From the NCBI GenBank assembly GCA_963971225.1, contig OZ020269.1, positions 12,486,701-12,550,700 on the forward strand: 64,000 nt of DNA, given 5' to 3'. The DNA comes from Melieria omissa (taxonomy: Eukaryota > Arthropoda > Insecta > Diptera > Ulidiidae). Shown here piece by piece: positions 46,835 to 58,092 of the stretch. The notes beneath the pieces were generated by a model. That model saw only the letters and a program-made list of their open reading frames with translations, had not been told where the DNA came from and searched no databases. Position 1 is the stretch's first letter. Every line of letters begins with the position of its first letter. Made by a program: the position numbers and the translations under genes.

Positions 46835-49605
46835 AGGTTGCGCATTCCCAGCGTTCGCCATGTTGATGACTTAAGCGGGGGCCACAATCGAGGTGCCACT
46901 TATTGGCAAATTTATATTTTAAATCCCTAAAAACAAAAAAAACACCGAAGCATGCCTTGCTTTTTCCATCAATAGAAATATTTTATTTCCAAACACTTTC
47001 AAAATTTTTGTAAACGCGAAATGAAGTGCTCGGTGGCAAATTGCAAAAATTATAGCGGGAAATCGCGCTGTCGATTCTATTGCTTCCCGAAACAGCGGAG
47101 CGTATTTAGCAAGTGGGTGGTCTTCTGTGGCCGCGCGGATGTGCTCAACCCATTTCAAAACAGACGACTTCGAGCGGAACATGCAGTTCGAAATGGGTAA
47201 TTATATAGTACAAGATGACCCAGTGAACGTCGTACCACATAAAATTGATTTAAATGTAACTGTTTGAGATTTGAATGTATTGTATTATGTATTAGGGCTA
47301 TGCAAAAATAATGGATTCCGTTTGAAGCCAACCGCTATCCCCACAGTTCTCGAAGTACACGGCGATGTTGAATTACTGCAGCTGGCATAGCGCAGTCTAT
47401 AACGCTATATTCAACGAGTGCAAGGGCATATAAACTTCTAAAACGGAAAGAGTTTCCATTACCCGCCATTCGCACTCTTCAAAGCTGGGCACACACATAT
47501 CGCCAGGTGTACTAAAGCCTGTGCTGCAGCTTTTGGCAGCAACTACACAGCCAACTGACGTGCAAAAACTCTGTGTTCTGAGCTATGATGAGATGAAAAT
47601 TAAAAAAAAATATTGCTATAATAAATCATCCGACACAACATTAGCACCAGCAAGTTATGTTCAGGGGTGAGTTTATACATATTTACACAATTCAATTTCA
47701 TAACGTTATTCTACAATAATAGCAGGGCTCGTGGCAAAATGGAAGCAGCCTATATTTTTTGCTTTCGATTGTCAAATGACAAGGGAAATTATGTTCGACA
47801 TAATAAGACAGACAAAACGCTGCGGCTTTGCCATTATTGCAGTAGTCAGCGATTTGGGTGGCGGAAATAGGGGGCTATTCACAGATTTAGGAGTCAGTTG
47901 CGATAGCCCTTGGTATGTTCAATAAATTATTATTACTTTATAATATTATCACTTCATAATATTTTTTTATACAGGTTCATATGCGACGACCACAAGATTT
48001 TTGCATTTGCCGATGTGCCTCATCTAATAAAGTTGGTAAGAAACCACTTTTTAGATCATGGGTTTCTTACCAACGGCAAATTAGTAAAAACAAAAGAAAT
48101 TGTGGTACAACTCTTGTCACTCACTTCGTCAGATCTGACCATAACACACAAAATAAATGAAAAACATATAAACGTTGCGGGTGCCGAACGTCAAAAAGTA
48201 AGTTTAGCAACTAAGCTATTCTCGCATACAGTGACGATGGCTATATCAAGAGTTGCTAGCCTGGGAGGTTTGGGTGGTGAAAATTGGAGTGAATGCTCGC
48301 AACTATTCAAAATTGTAAGGGCATCTTTCATGATCTCAATTCAATTTTAATGCATAAAAAATAAAACATTTTATGGTAGATCAATGACTGGTTCGACGTG
48401 CTTAACGTACGAGTGCCAAAAGATGGGTGTCGTGAGCGACGTTTTGCTTATGGCTTAGCACTGGAAAAGCAAAATGTAATTATTGACCAAATTACACAGA
48501 TGATGACGGAGTTACGCGTAGTAAACAAAACAACGATGTTACCGTTTCAAAAAGGTAAGCTAATTTTGCAATAATGCGAATAATTTTAAATAATACCAAA
48601 GTAAAAGTAATTAAACATTTTAGGAATTATACAAACAAACACTGCTTTATGCAGAGCTACGCCAAAACTATGGACTGGACTATGTACTAACTTACAGACT
48701 AAACCAGGACGTTATTGAAAATTTCTTTGGAATAATTCGAGCCAAAGGTTGATTGCACGACAACCCGGACCGCGAAGAATTTTGATATCGGCTTCGTTCA
48801 TTTTTGTTAGGACATAACGAAGGAATACTCAGACAGAGGAAATACGTCAATAGACGACACGCCAGACCTCGAGGTCATAGAGAGTTCCCTCACAGGTAAA
48901 CTTTAAGCACATATTTAGCTTATTTTCAATCTGATTTTAATTCAATTTTTGAACAGGGCGACTTCTTCGTCCGTTTTTCAAAACGATTCAGTCAGATGCC
49001 TCAGAAGTCAGTCACGATCAGACGACAGAAGATCTGCAACAGGATGGCCTCGAACATTTGGCAGGCTACATATGCCATAAGCTTAACGAGCCATCCGAAT
49101 CTTCTGAAGTGGACTACACGTGGGTAGATCACCTTTCAGAAGGTGGCTTAAAAAAACCTACGGAAGACATGATGCGCGATATAACAGATTTGGAACGTGT
49201 CTTTTTGGACATCAATGGCGCTGACCTTCTTATTACAAGCAATTATATTTCCCCAACATCTTCAACAAGCTCAACACATGCGATGCAGTTTTTTAAAATT
49301 CGGCAATTGAATGCTCAAGCGGAACAAAATAGCTGTAAAAAAAAGAGAAAAATGAATAAAATTGTTACATAACAAGTACATAAGGGTTGGTTGCAGTTTT
49401 GTTCATTTTTGTTCACTAATCCAGAAAAGTGTTTGGTTTGGTTATTTAAGGGGTACAATTATAAAATCTGGCAACTTCTTTTTCCGGATTTGTTTACCAC
49501 TTTTTGAGTTTCTTTCGCTTAAAAATATTTTCAGCCAATCAGAGCCAACCTATGTCTACGTCACGCGAGGCGCTGTCATTTTTTGACAACCGGAATGCGT
49601 AACCT
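46835..49605 (+). mobile_element. P-type transposon carrying a decayed THAP transposase
   Basis: Inverted words AGGTTGCGCATTCC (46835-46848) and GGAATGCGTAACCT (49592-49605) bracket the transposase and are candidate terminal or subterminal repeats. The outermost ends are too diverged to place and no duplication is clear. Confidence 0.55.
47021..49372 (+). pseudogene. THAP-domain P-element-type transposase pseudogene with introns
   Basis: It begins with a THAP zinc-finger (MKCSVANCKNY..FYCFPKQ..KWVVFCG), and the second metal half CSTHFKTDDFERN follows after a small internal deletion. Then come the P-transposase core phrases KWKQPIFFAFD, IIAVVSDLGGGN and FICDDHKIFAFADVPHLIKL. Further on are LTYRLNQDVIENFFGIIRAKG and LEHLAGYICHKL. 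Three introns with GT-AG ends can be removed in phase (about 47914-47971, 48316-48380, 48556-48624). In-frame stops near 48750 and 48786 and breaks at 47390-47640 make it non-functional. The family is Hoppel/ProtoP/THAP9-like. Confidence 0.85.
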
Positions 49606-49989
49606 AACAAAGAATATACAATATAAAGAATACGCATCTTCAAAAAATTTGTCAAACGTGTTTCTTGACGCGGGGGGAAGAGATGAGCGGAGGCATTGGT
49701 TCCAGGAAATTTGCTCGCGCTCAACAGTTTGCGATCTTGTTTGTCGAAGCGCAAGCGGAGAGTAAACAACGAACCAAAAGCATCGTCATCGTCGTTTCAA
49801 CGAAGATGATTCGGGATTCGCTAATGTTTTTGTTGTTGTCGTTTATTGTGTGTATGCTTTTTTGTGTTGCCGATTGGTGTGCTGCACAATCGAATCTTTG
49901 TGGTGTATGGCTTTTTGCTGGCCAATGCTTTGATTGATTTAAAAATTTGGTGGTTGATCCCAACTAAAAATGTTTGCAAATATTTTTAC

Positions 49990-50240
49990 GTGGCGAGTTC
50001 GAAGTAAAATTATTTGTTTATATTTGCACATGGTTGATTACAATTTTGAGAATATGGGAAAACTACGAAAAAAAAATGAACTGATAGGCATATTGACTTC
50101 AAAATTCGTGAAACACTTGAAATGAAAAATAATTAGATGCGTGTTATAATTTTTTTTATCGAAATCTAACGGAGGGTTAAAAGATTGTATGGAAAATTTT
50201 ATAGGTCTATTGACTTTCAATATGTCGAAAGCACTACTAA
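49990..50240 (+). repeat. Detached fragment of the Helitron-body tandem repeat
   Basis: Contains TTGACTTCAAAATTCGTGAAACAC, AAATCTAACGG and GATTGTATGGA phrases, parallel to units at 9.7-10.15 kb. No Helitron ends were found here. Confidence 0.6.
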
Positions 50241-50876
50241 AGCACTAAATAAAGAATTAAATAATAAGACAAGTATTTTGTCATAAGAACAATGTTATTA
50301 CGACATGCCTACGTTTAAAACTAGTTCAAATATTCTACACCTGAATGGTTCCATGACGAATGATGTGACCATAAATTTACAATATTAGATTTTCTTATTT
50401 TAGTTCTTTTAAACAAGCATTATATGTGGGCCGTAAGATAAGTTCCAAAGAACGGGACGGAAACTTATTACGGGCTAATAAAACGTTTTCTTTTCTTTCC
50501 AATTCCATTTTTATTTAATTGTCTTTGTTGATTACTTATTATTTATTTTTTAATTGCCTGTAGTGATCATATAGGTCGCCATGCCAGCCATATTTTATTT
50601 TCTTTTCTATGATTTTGCGCATACTACAGTCGGCAGTGAGTTCAATAGCAATATGCGACGCTGTGCAGGCTTATAGAAGAAGAACAAAAGCCAGCCAGAA
50701 AATATAAATCGTTTTACGATTTCAGCTTTTCGCCAGCGCAACAACAAGAACAACAGCACAACGTCTTCCTCCTCTTCGCACAATTGAGCGAGAATGAACG
50801 AGTGAGCACAGACGCGGCATTCGTGTTTCTATCAAGTGTTTCCTCTTGTTGTCTACCCCCCGCATCCATAAGACGG
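50241..50876. other. Intergenic DNA
   Basis: No gene. An imperfect inverted repeat GGCCGTAAGATAAGTTCC / GGAAACTTATTACGGGC at about 50429-50475 may be a short MITE relic. Confidence 0.4.
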
Positions 50877-50884
50877 GTTGCGAT

Positions 50885-51812
50885 CAGCGTTGCCACCAGG
50901 AAACAAATTAATAACCAGGAACACAAATAAAAATAACCAAAATGTAGCAAAAATAAACAAAATGTTTATTTAACATAAACAACTACTTTACTTTTAAAAA
51001 ACAACAATTGTTTTACAAAAAGTAATCGTAAAAAAGTGTTGTTGACTCTTTTAAAACATACAGTCGTGGCTGGGTATAGGGAACACCCTATATAGTGAAC
51101 ACCTCGATATAGTGAACACTTCAATTTTTACATGGAGTACTCTAAATAGTGAACAAACGGAAACCTCTAAATAGTGAAACAAATTCTGAAAGCAATTGCA
51201 AGCAAAAAGCAACAAAAAATACAAGAATGAATCAAAAATGAAAGAGGGTATTCCCCTAATTTGTAATTTTGCTGATTGATTGTTACAAAATCAGCTGTTT
51301 CTTGACCTTAGTGGTTATGTTTTTTGTCGAGTACAAACCGATTGTGGTTGAAAGTACGGTTTTTAGTTTTTATTTTAATGATCTTTTAAATTTATATACA
51401 CACAGTTAAGTTTGAGCGAATCAAACGAGTTTTTGAACAAAAATTCTAACCCCTGAGATAATGAACAACCTCAATACTGTGAGCCTCAATAATTAGTTCA
51501 CTATAGCAAGACACAACTGTAGTTATCAAATTAAAAAATGCTGCTTACTCTTTTACGAGAAAAAGCAATGACTATGAGTTGCCACTATAAATCAGTATCA
51601 ATATTATGGCCCCTCCCAATAATATTGTGCTCATTGATATTTAAGATACATTTTGTATCAGTGTGCTATATTCTAAAAAATACATTTTGTCATCAATGGG
51701 CAATGTTCTAAAAAATAACCAAATTGGATCAAAAATCACCAAATAACCAAAATCCATTTTCAAAAATTAAAATAACCATTTTTGGTTAAAAATAATCAAA
51801 ACGGCAACGCTG
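50885..51812. mobile_element. hAT-type MITE with nested pogo-like element
   Basis: Termini CAGCGTTGCCA and ACGGCAACGCTG are flanked by GTTGCGAT and GTGGCGAT (7/8). The interior has AATAACCAAAAT repeats. It contains the insertion at 51061-51519. Confidence 0.8.
51061..51519. mobile_element. pogo-like MITE
   Basis: Termini CAGTCGTGGCTGGGTATAGG and the complement of CAGTTGTGTCTTGCTATAGT are flanked by TA on both sides. Repeats of ATAGTGAACA lie beside the ends, as in pogo/Tigger elements. No ORF. Confidence 0.8.
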
Positions 51813-51828
51813 GTGGCGATATCAGCAC

Positions 51829-52259
51829 CAGTGTTGCCACTAAGAATTTTTTTCCCACACAAAATTGGTCCCAAGTCAATCTCAGCCTACCAATATAAAT
51901 TTCCTAAACAAAAATTTAGTTTCACTGTGTTATAATTCTATTTGGATCGCAGTCTACTAAATTTTGAAATCAAAGGAAGAAGAGTTAAATTTTCTTCAGA
52001 AAGGACTATATGTGGCGTTATAATCTCCAATAGCTTTAGATCTTCCCTGCAGAGATGTTTGAACTTTTGCATGTACAATTTTTCACAAGCTACAGAGTAA
52101 GTTTAAAATCATACAAAAATTAATAGGAAATTTATTAATACAGTATGTTGCCTACCAAAATTCCTTGAAAATCACAACAAACCAACCAACCTACCAAAAC
52201 TTTAATTTATGAATCGAAGCTACCAAATTTGGTCCAATTGGACCAAAACGGCAACACTG
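51829..52259. mobile_element. hAT-type MITE
   Basis: Termini CAGTGTTGCCA and CGGCAACACTG are flanked by a perfect 8-bp duplication ATCAGCAC (51821-51828, 52260-52267). Related at its ends to the neighbour at 50885. Interior repeats read CTACCAAA. Confidence 0.9.
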
Positions 52260-52337
52260 ATCAGCACCCGCATTCCATTTTTTGCTTGTACGTGATGCAC
52301 ACTCTTTATTGTTTCATACTTTTTGCTTCTATTCTAT

Positions 52338-52938
52338 CATGGTTCAACTATAAGGTTGTAGCAAGCCACCGGCTGATCGTTTATCTTTGCTTTTGTCAAA
52401 ATCGTCGGTGTGCTGTGCTGCCGCATCGGTTGAAATGAAAATACCTGACTGAAAACAATTGACCTGAGCACTTTCAGTAACATTCAGTTTTGTTTGTTTT
52501 CAGTTTCTCCCTCTTTCGTCGGAAAACGATAGTAGCGTCGGAAACGATAGTAGCGATCATGGTACAAAAATATACAGGTAGTTTCAATGCGACAGATAAA
52601 AATAAAATTGACAATTGGAAAAAAATATTTGTTTACAAATATTGTACTACTATTGTCATTTTTGCTATAGAGTGCAATTCCACACAATCAGTTTATGTAG
52701 TATATCATTCAGTTTCTGTATTTTTTACTTGTTTTTGCACCCTTAAAATTTCATTTTTATTTGTCAAAAAAGCAAATGACTTTTAATTTTGCTCGATTGA
52801 ATCCATAGTATAATAATAATTATACTATGGATTGAATCTACCTGTATAGTTTTGTATCATGGTAGCGCTAAACGATCCTACCAACAAAATACATGTGGCT
52901 TTGGTGTTACGGGGATGCTATAACATTATTGCACCATG
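52338..52938. mobile_element. P-superfamily MITE, family A, second copy
   Basis: Termini CATGGTTCAACTATAAGGTT and AACATTATTGCACCATG are flanked by a perfect 8-bp duplication TATTCTAT (52330-52337, 52939-52946). The interior (CGTCGGTGTGCTGTGCTGCC and onward) matches 45838-46617 closely. It carries its own insertion at 52558. Confidence 0.9.
52558..52861. mobile_element. P-superfamily MITE, family B, nested in family A
   Basis: Termini CATGGTACAAAAATATACAG and CTGTATAGTTTTGTATCATG are flanked by GTAGCGAT and GTAGCGCT (7/8). The 304-bp body includes an inner palindrome around 52797-52841 (ATTGAATCCATAGTATA and complement). The family A copy at 45838 lacks this block, proving the insertion. Confidence 0.85.
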
Positions 52939-53467
52939 TATTCTATAAACCTTGCATACCGACGCGGGTAATGAAAATGAAATGAAAACACTAAACATTG
53001 CGCACCCAAATATTATATCAGACTCGCGTCTTCTCATCACAAACAGTTTAAATGTGCTGCCTTCTGCTCCGTCGTGTCCGCTGCTTTGCATGCACGCGCC
53101 GTGCCTCTAGCTATTGCTGCCGCGCGCGCTAGTGGAGGTTGTAACTAAAAAAGTTATGTATTTTTGTAACACTTTTTACTTCGTTTCTTGTAATTAGTTA
53201 GTTAGTGTTTCGTTGCACTTTTTGTTTGATTTGTGTTTTTAATATGTGTATTTGTTTGTCACTTTTCCACTCTTTGTAACTATGTTTTTTTTTTGTCAGT
53301 GTCTTTTCACTTTTTTCACATTTGCAATTGTTGAAGTTGTTGTGACTTGTTTTGTATTTAAAAATGTTGAAAATCGCACTGTTTGGAATTGTTAATTGTT
53401 TTGTGTTTTATAATTTGATATTTATTTTATACGCGGCGAGGGCTCGCATTGGCTCGAAGGACCATGG

Positions 53468-53666
53468 ACAATTCGGCGGAGCGGTAGAAATAAAACGCGT
53501 TGGGTGCGGTTAGGTTTGGGGTGTTTTTTGTGGACGTTCGAATAATGAGTGAACAACAGGAATAACAATAAACATTGAACGAGAACAACGGCCAGGGAGC
53601 AGAAAATAGAGGGAACATCAGTACAAGAGAGTGGTCGGATCGACAACCACAGCACTCATTTAACCA
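53468..53666 (-). repeat. Dispersed repeat, copy 2
   Basis: Same unit as 35439-35676, with small deletions, ending CACTCATTTAACCA. The flanks differ from copy 1, so the shared block is the mobile or duplicated unit. Confidence 0.65.
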
Positions 53667-56028
53667 AATGTCAATGACTTTCCAAGCTAAATTGTCAATA
53701 TTAACACACAAAAATGCCACATTTAGTTAAAAAAGCAAAAATCAAACAGTTGAACTCGTTGCATTTCCCAACATCCTCTTTCTGATCAAAGTTTTATGTA
53801 CTTTGCCAGAAAGTTAGGTTAGGTTAGGTAGGGAAGGGATTGTGCGGCACAGACCGCAATTTCACTCGGATGCCAAAATGACCCATTGTAAATGCCTTCT
53901 TTTAATTCTCTGCAGCAACCGCCGTCATCTGGGCCAAACCAGTTCGAACTTATTTTGCTAGAATGAACTATGAATCATCCTCATGGGAAAAAAGTCCACC
54001 GCCTAATAACCTGCGTACGGTTGTGACCTGCAGCAATGTATGTATGGCTTGCACCAATGTGGCTTTAACAATTTCAATGCCTTATAGTGTGGCAATGCTC
54101 TTACGTAGCAACAACAAATGCACAGAGATGCTCGACACAACTGAGTAATCAACTTTCAGAGGCAAAGTCATCCCTCCTAGGACTGTTAACGATGGGCTAA
54201 TGACCCACCAAATCACATAGTAGATTTAATGCTCAGAGCCTCTGGTGCTTAAGCAAAACCATGCATTACACTGCACAACACAAAAAAAATATATATAAAA
54301 TTTTGTTGGCACAAGCGGTGGATGGAGAATATTATGCTCGCTTAATGTCCCTTCGGCTCTCGGCTCCCATTGTTTTTTGGGATTCATCCATCCATTGGGT
54401 TCCATCTGCTATTCCACGTGCAAGTTTTGTAGAACATTTTAGCAGAAATTTTGAATAAGTACGAAATAAATACTTCAACACATTTTCAGTTTTGGCTTAA
54501 TTCTGACGTTCAAGTTAATTTCTGAGCTTTGATGTATTCAGAGACCTATAGTAGAATTTTATGGCGAATAATTTCGTGGTATAATTTGTCCTGAAAAAGT
54601 CCCGTTTTACAGGACATTTTTGGCATTTTAGAAAAAAGGGTCAAATTGACCCATACAAATAGGAGCTACAGGGTTTAAATGCTCTACAAAAATGTTCTTC
54701 GTAGAATTTTACATCAAATTGCTGAACACATGATATACCTAAAATGTGAGAGTACATGGTTTTCGTATGTGGATTCACCATAAGAATGTGCAAAAAGGCA
54801 AATACTTTGACCACCTCTAAAAAAAAATTCATATTTAAACTTTCTAAACGCCAATACACGTATATTTTGTTTTGGCCCCCTCTACCAGAATCCGTTATCA
54901 GAACCTTGTTATTTAAAAAAAATTTGATTTTGTTGTGCAGTGTTATTAGAACTAGGATGACATAAAAATTATTAAGTAGGAACTCACTAAGATTAAAAAA
55001 AAAGAAGTTATTAACCCTTTCGGGACGGAGTTTAATTTTGAAATTCAAAATACTCTCAGTAGAAATATTCTCATGCTATGAAAGTTGGAGTTAGAAAATT
55101 ATATTGGATGCTCACAAACTCTGAAATCATCCTTTTATGCGGGATCACCAAAATCGAAAAAATAGTTTGCGTGAGTTGTAAGATTTTACTAATTTTTTTG
55201 AGTCATTAAAAACTTGCTGGGACGTATTAGTAGTAGAATATATTAAGTAATCATTTGTTTTAAATTATTTCCTCAGACACCTGTAAATCTAAGACTTGTA
55301 AATATCATTCACACAACTTTATTTTTTACCATTCACCTTTTTAATTGTTGTGAATATTTATTTGTAAGTAATAATTAAAAAGCACACATTACCTGACGCA
55401 GTGCAGTACCCAAACGTGTTGCACCACTTCGGCAACTGTAATAAATTTTGTTGTGCAACAATTGGCCAGCATACATTTTAACCTCCGGCATGGTCAGGTT
55501 TGGCTGGCCAGATTACAAGCACCACTGTGCTGTTCATTGTGCTGTCAATTGGCTAACTTGAACTGTCTTTTGAACACTGATCTCGACTAAACGAAAGTGA
55601 AAAATGTAACGAACAGTGCGACTAAAACTTAGCCGCACAACAACACTCGAACAGCGCACAATGTCTTTTAACAAGCGGAAGGTGATCGATCCGCTGTAGA
55701 TATGTAGCAGATATGCAAACTTGCTTCTTGCACTGAACCAGTTTTCTAACAAAATATAAACTTGCAACAAATTCAATTACAGTTGAGTGCGGTTTTAAAT
55801 TTAATCAAAGTCAAATTTTGTTGGGGAACTTTCACAACCGAATTGGCGAAAGGAGCTTGAAGAAACCAGACGAATTAAATGATATAGAGGATAATGCATA
55901 CTGAAAAGAGTCAACACATAAAAATCTCAAAAATTTTGCAGTTAAAAAGATAGTAATAAAAATGAAAATTGTGTGGTTAAAGATGGTTCTATGAATTGAT
56001 TTATGGAATCGATTTTGAAACATGTTCA
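53667..56028. other. Intergenic DNA with a LINE tail remnant
   Basis: TTAGGTTAGGTTAGGT at 53814 is the inverted 3' tail of a LINE, followed by unrecognised decayed sequence to about 54250. TTAACCCTTTCGGGACG at 55012 resembles a piggyBac-type end without a partner. No gene recognised. Confidence 0.4.
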
Positions 56029-57321
56029 GCCCTGTCCCAGAATCCGAATCGGATCGAAATTAAATCCGATTCCGATTTGAAGAGGTGTTCTGCAATCCGA
56101 GCGGAATTGTCACATTCGAAGTTTATTTCGAATCCGATTGTTAGCAAATTAACAAACCTTCAATCAGCTGTTTGCTTTTAATTATCAAATGAAAAAAGGC
56201 AGGTAAAATTTTGTAAGATTTTTTATTTTATTTTATGAGTTGGGTTATTTTATTGGCAGTATTGCTTGAGAACGAGCAGTCCGTCGTTGAAAAAGTAAAG
56301 CGCAGAATTTCGCGAGACCACAGCAATCCGATGGAATTGCCAGATTCGTTGTAACTAGTACAAGTCCTTTCAGTTATGTTCAAAATTTCCTTTTTAAGGT
56401 TTATTACTCAGTACCGCCTTAACAAAGCAGCATTCAACATGATCTTGACCGAAGTGAAACCTTTTCTTCGGCAATGCTCCATTCCGCCAGAATTGAAATT
56501 GGCGACGGCTTTGCAATTTCTTGCCGAAGGAGGCTATCAACGATCGGTAGAAAAGGCAACCGCATCTTCCATTTCGAAAAGTGTGTGCTTCTTTAAAGAT
56601 CCACCGCCGGTCGCTAAAGCTTATCTCTATTATGCGCCAGCTTCCTTCTTACCTCATTTTCTCAATCAACCCAGGTCTATGATTGAAGAAAATTTTACAA
56701 AATGCTTTGATTTAATTTTCTTCTCACTTTTTTCCACTCCGTTACACTTTTTGTTGATGGTCCTTGTCCGTTCAGCGACTGCGTTAAATGCTTCCATTTA
56801 TTTTCAAATTCGACTTTGTCGCCTTTGCAGAAACCTTTCGCGACGTCCGCATTCTCTTCCATAAAATCCAAGCGCATTGTGCTGTGGACAGCAGTCTTAT
56901 GCTTTCCCGTGATTAAAAATTAATTTATTAGTTTTATTTAACACGATGTTTCATTTATTTGCTTACATTATCGTTATTTGTTTTCGTTTTGCTGCTTTCC
57001 GATTTCAATTCCACCAGCTTTTTGTTTAGCGGATTAGTTTCGACAAAAATGTCCGATAATCGGAATGCAGAACACCAAATTTCCGATCCAAATTCGTTCG
57101 AACTTAATCGGATTTGAGAACAGGGTTGCATCGGAAAATTATTATTTATTATTATTATTTAAAAGAGCAGTAATTATAAATAATTATTACACTTACGAGC
57201 TAAAGCACTGGCTGCTGAGGCCATCGGCTTGCATCGGAAAATATTTCCGATAATCGGAATGTAGAACACCGACGGTCGGAATCAAATCCATTTCCGTCCG
57301 ATTCGGATTCTGGAACAGGGC
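56029..57321. mobile_element. PIF/Harbinger element with remnants of both genes
   Basis: Inverted termini start GCCCTGTCCCAGAATCCGAA (one mismatch to the other end). The plus strand (56376-56640) reads a HARBI1-type transposase start (YRLNKAAFNMIL, IPPELKLATALQFLAEGGYQ) that loses its catalytic part. The minus strand (56877-56695) reads WKHLTQSLNGQGPSTKSVTEWK, the Myb/SANT-like partner protein of Harbinger elements. A duplicated subterminal block (GATAATCGGAATG..GAACACC at 57053 and 57248) suggests a rearranged right end. Not active. Confidence 0.8.
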
Positions 57322-58092
57322 AGGTTGAGTTGTGACTCTTTTACTTAGTGTGCGAAAATTATTTATGGGATTTAAGTTGAAACAAGCGAAAGAGCATCGA
57401 AGCTGACTTGGCTTTACGGAACATTTTCGACCTCAATAGAATCTTTTTGAGTGCCAATTTTTCCGCACAAATTCAGTCGCAATGAGACATCAGCTCACAT
57501 TTCTTTTTACTACACTATGCAGGCAACTTTTATGCTGAAACATTAAAAATAAGACACAAGTGTTGCATACTTTTGTGCGTAGCTAAGAGCTGCATGACAA
57601 CTGCACAGCTTCCAATTAAGCTACAAATGCTACGTTGCGCACTTCCGCACTTTACACCGCAAACCCAATACAGACCACATTTACATAAATTTGCTTTCCA
57701 AATCAATGTCGGTTTTTATTTATTAAAAAATAATTAAAACACAACCAAACATAAAAAGAAATGCTTACAATTTGGTTAATCGCAGGAATTGCGCCGACAA
57801 CAACTCAAGTTAAACACGAGGCAATTGATCAGCCGGCAATCCAACTGAGCGTTCACAGCTTTGGTTTCTTTTCTTTTTGTGGCAACAAAAACAGGATAAA
57901 GGCATTTTCAATTATAAATCTACATGAACTGGAAAATCGGGTAATGGGTGAATGGTGAGTGGGAGAACTTAAACTGTGCTAAATCTTAAACTAAGCAAAT
58001 TAAAGCCATTTGTAAGCGTTCGAATGTGTGTATGTGTGTTTTTTTTCTAACAAGTGTGCGTGTGTGTGTAGAGTAATTCACTGATGCAGTGT
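57322..58092. other. 3' flank of the mitochondrial carrier gene
   Basis: A minus-strand AATAAA near 57716 could end the longer transcript, giving a 3' UTR of about 370 nt. A (TG)n stretch lies near 58025-58070. Confidence 0.45.

Noticed and set aside
55012..55230. Second piggyBac-type element starting TTAACCCTTTCGGGACG
   Set aside because: Only one end is visible; no inverted partner with TTAA was found nearby.
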